From Microcaldota archaeon (GTDB lineage: Archaea > Micrarchaeota > Micrarchaeia > Micrarchaeales > Micrarchaeaceae): DNA of 64,000 nucleotides. A program made the translations under genes and the position numbers. Location of the stretch: the NCBI GenBank assembly GCA_021787495.1, contig JAJYLX010000001.1, positions 1 to 64,000 on the forward strand, in the 5' to 3' direction. The notes under the pieces are model-generated. The model was given only the letters and a program-made list of their open reading frames with translations. It had not been told where the DNA came from and did no database searches. Below, piece by piece: positions 7,417 through 16,091 of this stretch (its first letter is position 1; every line of letters begins with the position of its first letter).

Positions 7417-8175
7417 TCAGGCCTTCCTTGCCACCACGAGTATCCTCCTGTCCTTCGGCTTCGCGGGCTCCATCGAGTAGTCTGAGTATATCGCCAGGAC
7501 CTTGAAGCCCGCGCGCCTGAGCGTAGGCCTCACCTCCATCACGGGCAGGTGGCTTATCCTCCTTCTCGCCACCGCCATTATGTCATAGTGCCTGCCGTCC
7601 TTCCTTAGCAGCTCCATGTCCATGATCCAGCTCTTGCCGCTGGGATGGTTCCTCACAAGCCTTACTATCCCCGGGTCCGCATCGTCGGCGAACACGATGG
7701 GCGCGGCGCCGCCTGCAGGGCCGGCGGTGTTCGTCTGGAGAATCAGCAGCCCTCCCTTCCCAACGAGCCTGTTGAACTCGCGCAGGGTTTCCATGTTGCC
7801 CTTCCTGTCGAAGTAGCCGAACGAGGTGAACAGGTTCAGCACCGCATCGAACGATCCGGAAGGGAGGCCGGTGTGCCGCATGTCCCCCACCACGTAATGC
7901 TTCCCGTCCCCACTGTTCCTGGCTCTTGCAAGACCCACGAACTCCGGCTCTATGTCGACCCCGTACACGTCGAAGCCGGCCTTCTTGAGCGGCCCGTGGT
8001 GCCTTCCGAGGCCGCACGGGACGTCGAGAACCGTCCTGACCTTTATGTGTAGCCTCCTCTCCCAGTGCCTGATCACCTTCGCCACGAGCTTTGCCTCGCC
8101 CTCGGCGCGCTCCCCGGCCTGCATATCGGATATCGACCAGAGCGCGGCCTTCATCTGTGTGGATAACGACGCCAT
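7417..8175 (-). CDS. class I SAM-dependent methyltransferase
   Basis: A 252-residue Rossmann-fold methyltransferase. Motif I is VLDVPCGLGRHHGPL (about 49-63), followed by the acidic end of strand 2 (YGVDIEPEF), VVGDMRHTGLP (motif II-like) and the post-motif strand GGLLILQTNTAG. The substrate cannot be told from sequence; the pattern is that of a Methyltransf_11/25-type enzyme acting on a small molecule, lipid or quinone-like compound. It leads a small minus-strand unit with the membrane protein at 7143-7412. Confidence 0.8.
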   Translation of the reverse strand: MASLSTQMKAALWSISDMQAGERAEGEAKLVAKVIRHWERRLHIKVRTVLDVPCGLGRHHGPLKKAGFDVYGVDIEPEFVGLARARNSGDGKHYVVGDMRHTGLPSGSFDAVLNLFTSFGYFDRKGNMETLREFNRLVGKGGLLILQTNTAGPAGGAAPIVFADDADPGIVRLVRNHPSGKSWIMDMELLRKDGRHYDIMAVARRRISHLPVMEVRPTLRRAGFKVLAIYSDYSMEPAKPKDRRILVVARKA

Positions 8176-8206
8176 ACTCTCACTTCATGTTCAACCTATA
8201 AAAGCG

Positions 8207-8842
8207 TTATCTGCTGCTGGAGGGGCAGATGTCCCTGAGCACGCAGCCCTCGCAGCGCTTTACCCTCGCGGTGCAGACGTCCCTGCCAAGGGCGATGAAC
8301 AGGTGCGACACGTTGGCGTACTCCTTCCTGTCGACGAGCTTCATCAACCTCTCCTCTATTTTCACAGGATCCCTCGTCCTCGCTATGCCCAGCCTGTTGG
8401 CCACGGTTATGCAGTGCGTGTCTATCGCTATGCCAGCGTAGACGTGGAAGGCGTTCCCGAGCACGACGTTCGCGGTCTTCCTGCCCACGCCTGGAAGCTT
8501 CACCAGGTCGTCCATGGCCCTCGGCACCTCCCCGCCGTACCTGCCCTCCAGCATCCTCGCCGTCGCGACTATGTTCCTCGCCTTGCCCCTGTAGAGCCCG
8601 AGCACGCCTATGTAGGGATAGAGCTGGCCGGGCCTGAGCCTGGCAAACTCCTTCGGCGTCCTGTAGGCCTTGAAGAGCCTTGCCGTGACCTTGTTGACCT
8701 GCGCGTCCTGCGACTGCGCCGACAGCATCGTTGCGACGAGCAGCTCCCACGGGTTCGTGTGGTCGAGCGAGGTGCGCATCTGCGCCCTGTACCTCCTCTT
8801 CAGGCGGCGCATGACCTCGTCCATTAATTCCCTGCTGGCCAT
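8207..8842 (-). CDS. nth: endonuclease III, paralogue 1
   Basis: A 211-residue DNA glycosylase/AP lyase that removes oxidised pyrimidines. The helix-hairpin-helix LPGVGRKTANVVLG holds the catalytic Lys122; the catalytic Asp141 is in GIAIDTHC. A C-terminal [4Fe-4S] cluster motif uses Cys190, 197, 200 and 206 (C-x6-C-x2-C-x5-C). All catalytic features are intact. It is divergent from a second, different Nth at 8939-9553, so two glycosylases with distinct substrates are likely. Confidence 0.93.
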   Translation of the reverse strand: MASRELMDEVMRRLKRRYRAQMRTSLDHTNPWELLVATMLSAQSQDAQVNKVTARLFKAYRTPKEFARLRPGQLYPYIGVLGLYRGKARNIVATARMLEGRYGGEVPRAMDDLVKLPGVGRKTANVVLGNAFHVYAGIAIDTHCITVANRLGIARTRDPVKIEERLMKLVDRKEYANVSHLFIALGRDVCTARVKRCEGCVLRDICPSSSR

Positions 8843-8938
8843 CCGGCATCACACAGATATAAAGCTTTAAGCGGAATAGCTATTAAGTGGGGTGTATATA
8901 CGGCAGCAAAGCTCCTTCCCGGCAAGGAGGCAAAGGAA

Positions 8939-9553
8939 TTGGTGAGGACTCTCGCCGCCGAGTACAGGGACGCGAAGTACTACCTGGACTTCAGGACGCC
9001 GATAGACCTCGTGGCGGCGGCGATACTGTCCGCGCAGACCTTGGACGCCACGGTAAATAAGACTACGCCTGCCCTGTTCGCCAAGTACAGGACGGCGAAG
9101 GACTACGCGACCACCAAGCCGGAAGAGCTGATAGAGCTGATAAGGAGCGTCAGCTTCGCGGGCAACAAGGCGAAGAACATAATCGGCACCATGAAAGCCA
9201 TACAGGAAAGGCATGGAGGAAAGGTCCCGAACAGGATGGAGGAGCTCGTGGAACTGCCTGGCATAGGCAGGAAGACGGCCAACACGATACTGATAAACGC
9301 CTACGGCATAGTCGAGGGCATACCCGTCGACACATGGGTGATAAGCCGCTCGTACAGGTGGGGTCTCAGCCTGAACAGGGACCCCGAGAAGATAGAGCGG
9401 GACCTAATGAGGGTCATCGACAAGAGGTATTGGCACAACTGGGCGTACGTGGTGAAGACGCACGGGCGCGCCGTCTGCCAGACCGTGCCGTTGTGCAGCA
9501 AGTGCAAAGTTAGCAAGATGTGTCCGAAGAACGACGTGAAGAAGCAACTCTGA
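8939..9553 (+). CDS. nth: endonuclease III, paralogue 2
   Basis: A 204-residue Nth-family glycosylase. The HhH motif LPGIGRKTANTIL carries Lys112 and GIPVDTWVISR carries Asp131. The iron-sulfur motif is C180-x5-C186-x2-C189-x5-C195, one residue shorter in its first spacing than in paralogue 1. The start is a TTG at 8939, supported by AAGGAGG at 8924-8930; a GTG at 8942 is also possible. The frame stays open upstream with protein-like sequence but has no normal start. It is followed after four bases by the EndoQ gene, so it is likely co-transcribed. Confidence 0.9.
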   Translation: MVRTLAAEYRDAKYYLDFRTPIDLVAAAILSAQTLDATVNKTTPALFAKYRTAKDYATTKPEELIELIRSVSFAGNKAKNIIGTMKAIQERHGGKVPNRMEELVELPGIGRKTANTILINAYGIVEGIPVDTWVISRSYRWGLSLNRDPEKIERDLMRVIDKRYWHNWAYVVKTHGRAVCQTVPLCSKCKVSKMCPKNDVKKQL

Positions 9554-9557
9554 TAGC

Positions 9558-10826
9558 ATGAAGATAATAGCAGACCTGCAGGTGCACAGCAGATTCGCGC
9601 GAGCGACGAGCAAGGACATAACCCTCGAGAGCCTCGAGAAGTACGCGAGGATAAAGGGGCTCGGCCTTCTCGGCACGGCCGACTTCCAGCACCCGCAGTG
9701 GAACAAGGAGATAAAGAAGGCGCTGCGCGAGGACGACAACGGCATACTCTGGAGCAAGACCGGCTTCCCGTTCATCTGGCAGACCGAGATAAGCCTGATG
9801 TACTCGCAGGGAGGGAAGGGCCGTGCGGTGCACGTGCTCGTCTACGCGCCCGACACGATAATCGCGGACAGGATAATCTCCTACCTGGGCAGCAAGGGGC
9901 GCCTCGATTACGACGGCCGCCCGATATTCGGGATGTCGGTGCACGATGCCGTAAGGGACCTGAAGGCAATATCAGACGACATAGAGATAATCTTCGCGCA
10001 TTGCATGACTCCCTTCTTCGGCGTGTACGGCAGCAAGTCGGGCTTCGATTCCCTGAAGGAATGCCTCGGCGACCAGGCAGACAAGGTCTACGCGGTCGAG
10101 TCCGGCATGTCCGCCGACCCTGGCATGCTGTGGAGGTTCAAGGAGCAGTTCAACGTGGTCTCGTTCAGCGACGCGCACTCGATGTGGCCGTGGAGGATAG
10201 GCCGCGAGGCCACGATATTCGACGTCCCGAAGCTCACGTACAGGAACGTCATGCACGCGATACGCACGGGCGACGGGCTGGCAGGGACCATCGAGACGCC
10301 CCCCGCCTACGGGAGGTACCACTGGGACGGCCATAGGGACTGCGGCTTCGAGTCGTCACCAGAGGAGACGAAGAGGCTGGACGGCATCTGCCCGAAGTGC
10401 GGCAAGAAGCTCATAATCGGGGTGGACTACCGCGTGGAGGAGCTCGCCAAGGAGCCCGACGGCTACAGGCCGAGGGGCGCCAAGCCCTATTACACGCTCG
10501 TCCCGCTGCACGAGCTGATTGCCTTCCACCTGGGCACATCGCTGCTCTCGTCGAAGAAGGTCTGGGCGATATATGATGCGCTCATACACAGGTTCGGCAC
10601 GGAGTTCAGCATCCTGCTCGACGCCAAGGAGGATAATCTCAGCGCCGCCCTGCACGGCGATGAGGCCCTGGTCAGGCTGATAATGCTGAACAGGGAAGCA
10701 AAGCTGCCGATACGGCCTGGCTACGACGGGGTGTACGGCAGGATAAACCTGCCTGCCGGGGATCCTGAAGGGCCGCGGCAGGAGCCAGACCGCGGCCAGA
10801 AGGGCCTGTCCGGCTTCCTCGGATGA
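9558..10826 (+). CDS. endonuclease Q (PHP-domain DNA repair nuclease)
   Basis: A 422-residue protein of the EndoQ/TIGR00375 family, which in Thermococcales nicks DNA 5' of uracil, hypoxanthine or abasic sites. The PHP metal-binding motifs are visible: DLQVHSRFA (His near 10), GTADFQHP, FAHCMTPFFG, VESGMSADP and FSDAHSMWPWR. A Zn-finger (DGICPKCGKKL) follows, then the HhH-like C-terminal part. The last 30 residues are Pro/Gly/Arg-rich and may be a flexible tail that binds PCNA. Its tight link with nth makes a base-damage repair unit. Confidence 0.85.
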   Translation: MKIIADLQVHSRFARATSKDITLESLEKYARIKGLGLLGTADFQHPQWNKEIKKALREDDNGILWSKTGFPFIWQTEISLMYSQGGKGRAVHVLVYAPDTIIADRIISYLGSKGRLDYDGRPIFGMSVHDAVRDLKAISDDIEIIFAHCMTPFFGVYGSKSGFDSLKECLGDQADKVYAVESGMSADPGMLWRFKEQFNVVSFSDAHSMWPWRIGREATIFDVPKLTYRNVMHAIRTGDGLAGTIETPPAYGRYHWDGHRDCGFESSPEETKRLDGICPKCGKKLIIGVDYRVEELAKEPDGYRPRGAKPYYTLVPLHELIAFHLGTSLLSSKKVWAIYDALIHRFGTEFSILLDAKEDNLSAALHGDEALVRLIMLNREAKLPIRPGYDGVYGRINLPAGDPEGPRQEPDRGQKGLSGFLG

Positions 10827-10901
10827 GGCGTTTACCGCGGGTTCGCAAAAGCCACCGCGCAGTATTAATTTTTATTCGTGTCTAACGTGTAGGGTGAAAC
10901 C

Positions 10902-11498
10902 ATGCAGAGCTTGATAGACATAGGCGAGCCAGCCCCGGAGATAAACGCCCAATGCTATTTTCCCGACAGCAAGGAGATAAAGCAGTACAAGCTGAGCCAG
11001 GACAAGGGCAAGTGGGTCGTCCTGACGTTCTATCCGGGGGACTTCACGTTCGTCTGCGCCACCGACGTCGAGGCGTTCACCGCCGTGTACGACGAGTTCA
11101 GGAAGAACAAGGCGGAGGTGTACGCCGTGAGCACGGATAGCATATTCTCGCACAAGTCGTGGGCCGAGACCTCGCCGCGCGTCAAGGAGAGCAAGATACC
11201 GCTCATAGAGGACTTCACCAAGAGGACAACGGCCGAGTACGGCTTCCTGAACAGGCAGAGCGGCGCCGCCAGGAGGGGCACCGTCATAATAGACCCCGAG
11301 GGCAACGTGCAGTACATCTCGATACACAACGACGGCCTTGGCAAGGACGCCGAGCACATCTTCACCGAGTTCATGGGCCTGAAGACCATCCACGACACGC
11401 CTCCCGAGGCCGGGCACATCTGCGCGATACCCGCGAACTGGAGGGTGGGCAAGAAGACGCTCGACATCGACGTGCAGAAAGATATAGGAAAGCTGTAG
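10902..11498 (+). CDS. ahpC: 2-Cys peroxiredoxin (AhpC/TSA)
   Basis: A 198-residue peroxiredoxin that reduces hydrogen and organic peroxides. The peroxidatic Cys52 lies in GDFTFVCATDVEAF; the resolving Cys174 lies in AGHICAIPANW, which makes it a typical 2-Cys AhpC/Prx1 enzyme. No AhpF or thioredoxin reductase is nearby. AGGGTGAAACC upstream of the ATG is the ribosome-binding site. With EncFtn and the VIT1 fusion elsewhere in the window it would form part of peroxide and iron defence (inference). Confidence 0.93.
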   Translation: MQSLIDIGEPAPEINAQCYFPDSKEIKQYKLSQDKGKWVVLTFYPGDFTFVCATDVEAFTAVYDEFRKNKAEVYAVSTDSIFSHKSWAETSPRVKESKIPLIEDFTKRTTAEYGFLNRQSGAARRGTVIIDPEGNVQYISIHNDGLGKDAEHIFTEFMGLKTIHDTPPEAGHICAIPANWRVGKKTLDIDVQKDIGKL

Positions 11499-11520
11499 TC
11501 GCATATATGACTGATCATCG

Positions 11521-12249
11521 ATGGACACGACCATACTCCTGTTAGCCCTTGCGACATGCGCCTCCACGCTCATAGGGGGCGCAATCGCGATACGCCTCAG
11601 GAAGGTGCTGCACTACTTCTTCGCGTTCTCCGCCGGGGCGCTCATAGCGGTGTCGTTCCTGGACATACTGCCAGAGAGCATAGACACGGCGCAGTTGCTC
11701 GGCTTCCCGATTAGGTACATATTCATCGCTGTGGTGGTCTCGTTCTTCGTCTACAACCTGATAGAGCGTGCGTTCGCCACGCACCACATCGACAAGGACG
11801 CGCACGGCATGACGCACGGCCACATAATGGGGCCGATAGGGGCGGGCGGGCTGGTGATACACAGCTTCCTAGATGGCGTCGCGATCGGCAGCGCCTTCCA
11901 GCTCAGCCCCGTGGCGGGCGCGATAGTCGCGCTGGCCGTGATATCGCACGACTTCACTGACGGGATAAACACCGTGGTGGTGATGCTCAAGAACGGGCAC
12001 ACCTCAAGGAACGCGTCGAAGTTCCTCATCGCCGACGCGCTCGCCCCAGTGGCCGGCCTGCTCATAATATCGCAGTTCAGCATAGACCCCGTGATACTCT
12101 CGGTGATACTGGCCGTCTTCGTCGGCGAGTTCATCTACCTCGGGGCGTCGAACATACTGCCAGAGACGAGGCAGCACACCGCCTGGAAGATGATGCTGCT
12201 CATGGCGGTGGGCATAACCGTCATAGCGGTGCTCACGTCGTTCATCTGA
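11521..12249 (+). CDS. ZIP-family divalent metal transporter
   Basis: A 242-residue transporter with about eight membrane segments. The ZIP binuclear metal site is present: HSFLDGVAIG in TM4 and ISHDFTDGIN in TM5 (here Asp and Asp replace some usual His/Glu residues). A His-rich cytoplasmic loop between TM3 and TM4 (THHIDKDAHGMTHGHI) is typical. It most likely imports Zn2+ or another divalent ion. It starts 22 bases after ahpC, so may be co-transcribed, and it is convergent with the ribosomal cluster. Confidence 0.87.
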   Translation: MDTTILLLALATCASTLIGGAIAIRLRKVLHYFFAFSAGALIAVSFLDILPESIDTAQLLGFPIRYIFIAVVVSFFVYNLIERAFATHHIDKDAHGMTHGHIMGPIGAGGLVIHSFLDGVAIGSAFQLSPVAGAIVALAVISHDFTDGINTVVVMLKNGHTSRNASKFLIADALAPVAGLLIISQFSIDPVILSVILAVFVGEFIYLGASNILPETRQHTAWKMMLLMAVGITVIAVLTSFI

Positions 12250-12261
12250 ACGGGCCGTGGG

Positions 12262-12942
12262 TCACGCGCTGGCCTTGACGTGCAGGGCCTGGACGTTCTT
12301 CATGTGGTTGACGCTCGTCAGGGCGCGGTAGGCCGCCATTATCGTGTTGTACTTCGACCTCGTCCTTCCCTTGGAGAAGCTCCATAGGTCCCTGACCCCG
12401 ACAAGCGTCAGCATCTTCTTGAGCGGGTCGCTCGCCACTAGGCCCAGCCCCTTCGGCCCGGGCTTGAGCGTGACCTCGACGGACCCGCATTTTCCCTTCA
12501 CGGTTATGGGGAGGCTGTGCTCGGTGCCGCACTGGCACTGCCACGAGCCGCACCCGAATATCACCGGCACGATGTTCTTCTTCGCGTTGACCGTCGCGGT
12601 GTCTATCGCCGCCCTGACCTCCGTGTCCTTTCCGGCGCCGATGCCCACGTGGCCGTTCCCGTCCCCGACCACGACCGTCACCCTGAACTTCGCCTTGCGG
12701 TTGTTCTTCGTCATGCGCTGGACGTTCATTATCTCTATGACCTCGCTCTTCAGGCCAGGCAGCAGCGCCTCCGCGATGCCCCTCTCCTCTATCTTGTGGC
12801 CCTGGTGGAAGATCTGCTCTATCGACGTGATCTCGCGGGCCTTGACCCTCTTGCCGACCTCCGTGACCGGGCTCCAGCCCTCCATGTCGAACGGCTTTAC
12901 CTCCTCCTCGTATCTCCTTCTCTCTCTTCTTCCTCTCTGCAA
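12262..12942 (-). CDS. rps5: ribosomal protein uS5
   Basis: A 226-residue small-subunit protein at the last position of this ribosomal cluster. It shows the archaeal S5 pattern, including the Cys-rich insertion FGCGSWQCQCG, VVGDGNGHVGIGAGK, and VRDLWSFSKGRTRS. It starts with TTG at 12942, supported by a GTGAT ribosome-binding motif a few bases upstream. In most archaea uL30, uL15 and SecY follow; here the operon ends with uS5. Confidence 0.95.
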   Translation of the reverse strand: MQRGRRERRRYEEEVKPFDMEGWSPVTEVGKRVKAREITSIEQIFHQGHKIEERGIAEALLPGLKSEVIEIMNVQRMTKNNRKAKFRVTVVVGDGNGHVGIGAGKDTEVRAAIDTATVNAKKNIVPVIFGCGSWQCQCGTEHSLPITVKGKCGSVEVTLKPGPKGLGLVASDPLKKMLTLVGVRDLWSFSKGRTRSKYNTIMAAYRALTSVNHMKNVQALHVKASA

Positions 12943-12946
12943 AATA

Positions 12947-13480
12947 TCACTTCTGTTTTATGGCGCCGCTCACCTTGCCGAACAGCTCGTCTATCTTCGC
13001 AACGTCCACGTTGCCCTTCCTGTAAAGCGCGAATGCGTCCTTGTTCTCCGCCGCGTAGGCCTTGATGTGCTCGCCGCGTATCCTCTTCTCGTCGAACTCT
13101 ATGCTGTTCCTTATCTTGAGGCCGTTGTCTATGGCCCCCTTCGCGGCCGCGAAGAGTATCGATGCCTTCGTGGGCTTCCTTAGCCCCGTGTCGAGCGTGC
13201 ATTCCCCTACGTTCAGCTTTGCGGCCTTCCTGGCCAGCAGCTCCCCCGTGAGGTAGGCCGTGGGCGTGTTCCTCTTGGGCATCCAGCCGAACTCCCTGAG
13301 CTCGTTCGAGTGCGCCATCGCGACGACCTTGTCGCCCCCGCGCTCGTACGAGACGATCTGCATCGAGACGCTCCTGTTGGACCTCCTCACCACCACCCTG
13401 GGTAGCCTGCCCTTGAGCAGCCTGACCCTCTTCGAGTAGTCGGTGCGTCCCTCCCTTCTCCTTCTCCTTATCGTGCGCAT
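12947..13480 (-). CDS. rpl18: ribosomal protein uL18
   Basis: A 177-residue 5S rRNA-binding protein, close to the usual archaeal length. The N-terminal basic stretch (RRRRREGRTDYSKRVRLLKG) and LVVRRSNRS-like region with KATKASILFAAAKGAIDNGL-type helix are characteristic. ATG is preceded by GTGATCTG. It lies four bases before uS5. Confidence 0.94.
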   Translation of the reverse strand: MRTIRRRRREGRTDYSKRVRLLKGRLPRVVVRRSNRSVSMQIVSYERGGDKVVAMAHSNELREFGWMPKRNTPTAYLTGELLARKAAKLNVGECTLDTGLRKPTKASILFAAAKGAIDNGLKIRNSIEFDEKRIRGEHIKAYAAENKDAFALYRKGNVDVAKIDELFGKVSGAIKQK

Positions 13481-13484
13481 CAGA

Positions 13485-13955
13485 TCACAGCTTCTTCAGT
13501 TCCGCGGCCCTCTCGTCCGTCATCTTGACCGACGTGCGTATGTGGTTTATCAGCGACAGCTTCGTCTGGAAGGTGCCTCCCTTGACGAGGGCGTAATACC
13601 TCTTGAACATCACGTTGTCTATCTCGTTCGCGCCCTTCAGCGAGGCGAGTATCCTCCTCTGGGCCCTCACCTTCTTCACGTACGGCGAGCCGCTCCTCGC
13701 CTTGTGGCTGCCCTTCCTCCTTCCGGGGCCCCTCGCCCTGCCGGCGCGCCTCTTCCTCTTCAGCTCCCTCCCGTGCAGGCTGAGCGTCGTCTTCTCCTTG
13801 ATGGCGTAGACCTTGCCCGACTTTATGAGCGCGCGTACGTCCTCCTTGGTTATGGCCTTCTTCGCGTCCTCCAGCGAGCCCTCCTGTATGCGTATGCTGT
13901 TGACGCCCCTCTTCATTATCTGGGCCGCCGCCCTCTTCGTAAGCTTAATGCTCAT
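13485..13955 (-). CDS. rpl19e: ribosomal protein eL19
   Basis: A 156-residue archaeal/eukaryotic-specific large-subunit protein. The basic central segment (RELKRKRRAGRARGPGRRKG) and SPYVKKVRAQRRIL helix identify it. Its start overlaps the end of eL32 by 11 bases, indicating coupled translation. Confidence 0.95.
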   Translation of the reverse strand: MSIKLTKRAAAQIMKRGVNSIRIQEGSLEDAKKAITKEDVRALIKSGKVYAIKEKTTLSLHGRELKRKRRAGRARGPGRRKGSHKARSGSPYVKKVRAQRRILASLKGANEIDNVMFKRYYALVKGGTFQTKLSLINHIRTSVKMTDERAAELKKL

Positions 13956-14487
13956 TCACTGCACCTCCGTTCTCCTTCGCCGCCCCAGCCGCCTGCGGCG
14001 GTTTCGGCCCTTCCCGCCCCTTGGCGGGCCCCTGCCCCTTCTGCGCGGCCTCTGCCTTAGCCTCCGCCTTGGCCGCCTTCGCCTCCTTGCCCGCCTTGGG
14101 CTTCCTCTCCAGGTCCGCGCCGGGGTTTGCGACCTCGATGCCGCGCTTCTTCGCGGCCTCGACTATCATCCTGCGCGTGCGCTTCGAGACGGAGTGCGCT
14201 ATTATGGCGTCGTGCGTCTCGTGCATTTTGCTCTCGTGGAAGAGCTCCAGGTCGCGCACGTTGCGTATCATGGCGCTCGTCTTGCCGCTCCTGCGCACGT
14301 GCCGCACCGCCTCCGGGTTGCGGTAGCCGATCGTCGGCTCGGCGCCCATGTGCGCCTTCTTCACGCGCTTCTTGTTGTCGATGCCGCGCTGCTTCCTCCA
14401 CCTGGCCAGGACGTGCTTCCTGCTCTTCGCGCCGTAGTTCGGCACGTTGAAGTTCGGGTGTCCCTTCTTCCTTATCTTGACTGCCAT
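13945..14487 (-). CDS. rpl32e: ribosomal protein eL32 with low-complexity tail
   Basis: A 180-residue protein. The eL32 core is at about residues 1-125 (HPNFNVPNYGAKSRKHVL, RWRKQRGIDNKKR, PTIGYRNP). It is followed by a 50-residue Ala/Lys/Gly/Pro tail that is not part of the family. The ATG at 14487 is favoured over one at 14496 because GGAGTGAT lies at the right distance. Confidence 0.93.
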   Translation of the reverse strand: MAVKIRKKGHPNFNVPNYGAKSRKHVLARWRKQRGIDNKKRVKKAHMGAEPTIGYRNPEAVRHVRRSGKTSAMIRNVRDLELFHESKMHETHDAIIAHSVSKRTRRMIVEAAKKRGIEVANPGADLERKPKAGKEAKAAKAEAKAEAAQKGQGPAKGREGPKPPQAAGAAKENGGAVNEH

Positions 14488-14492
14488 GAGCA

Positions 14493-15014
14493 TCACTCCT
14501 CTATCGCGTAGTATATCCCGTCCTGGAAGACGCGTATGTCGCGCCTCCTTATCTTCGTAGCGTTGCGTATGTTGGCCGCGGTCTGGCTGACGTCGTCCAG
14601 GTTCGTGCCGTAGACGCGCACGCTCTGCCCCTTGACCTCGACCTTCGTGCTTCCCACTATGTTCGCCCTCCTGACGGCGCGCTCGCCGAACATGTTCTTT
14701 ATCTGCACCTCCGGGCCCTTCGCCTCCACCACCATCGGGAAGTGGGCGAACACGATGCTCATGCGCCTCTCGAAGTGCTTCGTGACGCCCTCCATGTCGT
14801 TCCTGACCTCCTTGGCGAACGCGTTTACGGCCTTGCCGGCCTTCTTCGCGAGCGCTCCCTTCCCTATCGCGCTGACCTCGACGGCATCGCCGTCGACCTT
14901 GACGCCGAGGAGCACGTCGTTGAACCTCCTCGCGTTGGAGCCGAGGCTGCCGGAGGTGTGCACCTCGCCGCCCTTCACCTCGACCTTCACCCCGCTCGGA
15001 ATCTCGATCTTCAT
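14493..15014 (-). CDS. rpl6: ribosomal protein uL6
   Basis: A 173-residue protein with two L6 domains: N-terminal (GVKVEVKGGEVHTSGSLG) and C-terminal (EVKGQSVRVYGTNLDDVSQ, FQDGIYY). The start at 15014 is favoured over 15023 by the TGATGATG motif just upstream. Essential for the factor-binding region of the large subunit. Confidence 0.94.
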   Translation of the reverse strand: MKIEIPSGVKVEVKGGEVHTSGSLGSNARRFNDVLLGVKVDGDAVEVSAIGKGALAKKAGKAVNAFAKEVRNDMEGVTKHFERRMSIVFAHFPMVVEAKGPEVQIKNMFGERAVRRANIVGSTKVEVKGQSVRVYGTNLDDVSQTAANIRNATKIRRRDIRVFQDGIYYAIEE

Positions 15015-15022
15015 GAGCATCA

Positions 15023-15403
15023 TCAGTAAACGTACGCCAGTAGCTTGCCCCCTATGTTCTGCTGCTTCACGTCTCTGCTGGTCATCACGCCCTTCGACGT
15101 CGATATGACGAGCATGCCGAAGTCCTTGCTCGGGACGTACCTTGCCTCGTACTTCTGTATGTCGTCCTTGCCAGCGCTGAACCTGGGCTTTATGACCCCT
15201 ATGTCGTTTATCCTGTTGGAGAGCGCAACCCTGAGCATCCTCGCCCTACCCTCGGTGTACTCCTCGTAGCCGCCGATGTAGCCCTCCCTCTTCATGACGT
15301 CGAGCACCGCCCTGACGAGCTTCGTCGAGTAGACGCTGCACTCCCTCCTGCCGAGCAGCTCGTGCGTCTTTATCGTGTTGATCGTGTCAGCAAACCTGTC
15401 CAT
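15023..15403 (-). CDS. rps8: ribosomal protein uS8
   Basis: A 126-residue 16S rRNA-binding protein. Typical features: DRFADTINTIKTHELLGRRE at the N-terminus, KREGYIGGYEEY, and the C-terminal KDFGMLVISTSKGVMTSRD loop. Length is as usual for archaea (about 130). Confidence 0.95.
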   Translation of the reverse strand: MDRFADTINTIKTHELLGRRECSVYSTKLVRAVLDVMKREGYIGGYEEYTEGRARMLRVALSNRINDIGVIKPRFSAGKDDIQKYEARYVPSKDFGMLVISTSKGVMTSRDVKQQNIGGKLLAYVY

Positions 15404-15407
15404 GCCA

Positions 15408-15566
15408 TCATCCGTATTTCTTGAAGCCCAGGCTGGGCGCGACCTCCCTGAGGCAGCGCCTGCAGATGTAGAGCCTGTGGGCCCTTATCAGCCCCCTCGT
15501 TGTCCCGCAGATCCTGCACTTCCTGTGGCCCTTGCCCTTGAATTTCTCCTCGATTCTTACCTGCAT
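15408..15566 (-). CDS. rps14: ribosomal protein uS14, zinc-binding type
   Basis: A 52-residue protein that fills the 168-base space between uL5 and uS8, the conserved position for uS14. Reading the minus strand from ATG at 15566 gives a protein with the zinc ligands Cys17, Cys20, Cys35 and Cys38 (HRKCRICGTTRG and LYICRRCLRE) and the C-terminal GFKKYG typical of archaeal S14/eukaryotic S29. A GTGATATTC motif provides the ribosome-binding site. Confidence 0.95.
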   Translation of the reverse strand: MQVRIEEKFKGKGHRKCRICGTTRGLIRAHRLYICRRCLREVAPSLGFKKYG

Positions 15567-15571
15567 GAATA

Positions 15572-16081
15572 TCACGCTACCTCTGCCTTGAGCACGCCCT
15601 TCAGGTACTCCTCTATCTCGGCCGGGGCGACCACCGCCTGCGACTTCGCGACCCTGCCCGGCTTTATCTTCCTGATCGAGACGCGGGTGCCGGGGCGCTT
15701 GAACGAGAGGTTGACGTTCATGCCCAGCATGCCTATCTTCGGGTCGTACTTCACCCCGGAGATGTCGATGTACTCGCGTATTCCGAAGCTCGCGGTGTTG
15801 TTGCTTATCGAGCCCTGCTTGACCCTGTTGTCCACGGCATCGAGCAGCCTCTTCGCGAGCTGCTCCGTGCCCCTCCTCACCGTCACGTAGGCCCCTATCT
15901 TCGTGCCCGGGGATATCTTGAACGCGGGTATCCTCCTCTTCGAGCGCTCGTCCACGGGCTTCCTGCCCGTTATGAGCTCGAGCAGCCTCTTCGCGTTGGC
16001 CTGCTTGGCCTCGTCGTTGCCCGTGCCTATGTTTATGACGACCTTGTCGAGCCTTACATCCCTCATCTTGTTGTCTGCCAT
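15572..16081 (-). CDS. rpl5: ribosomal protein uL5
   Basis: A 169-residue 5S rRNA-binding protein: MRDVRLDKVVINIGTG at the N-terminus, GRKPVDERSKRRIPAFKI, YVTVRRG and FGIREYIDISG. The ATG at 16081 follows GGTGCTC, preferred over an upstream ATG at 16090. Confidence 0.95.
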   Translation of the reverse strand: MADNKMRDVRLDKVVINIGTGNDEAKQANAKRLLELITGRKPVDERSKRRIPAFKISPGTKIGAYVTVRRGTEQLAKRLLDAVDNRVKQGSISNNTASFGIREYIDISGVKYDPKIGMLGMNVNLSFKRPGTRVSIRKIKPGRVAKSQAVVAPAEIEEYLKGVLKAEVA

Positions 16082-16091
16082 GAGCACCAAC

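Noticed and set aside
8876-8938. Upstream extension of endonuclease III paralogue 2
   Set aside because: The frame is open and protein-like, but it has no normal start codon, while TTG 8939 has a well-placed AAGGAGG.
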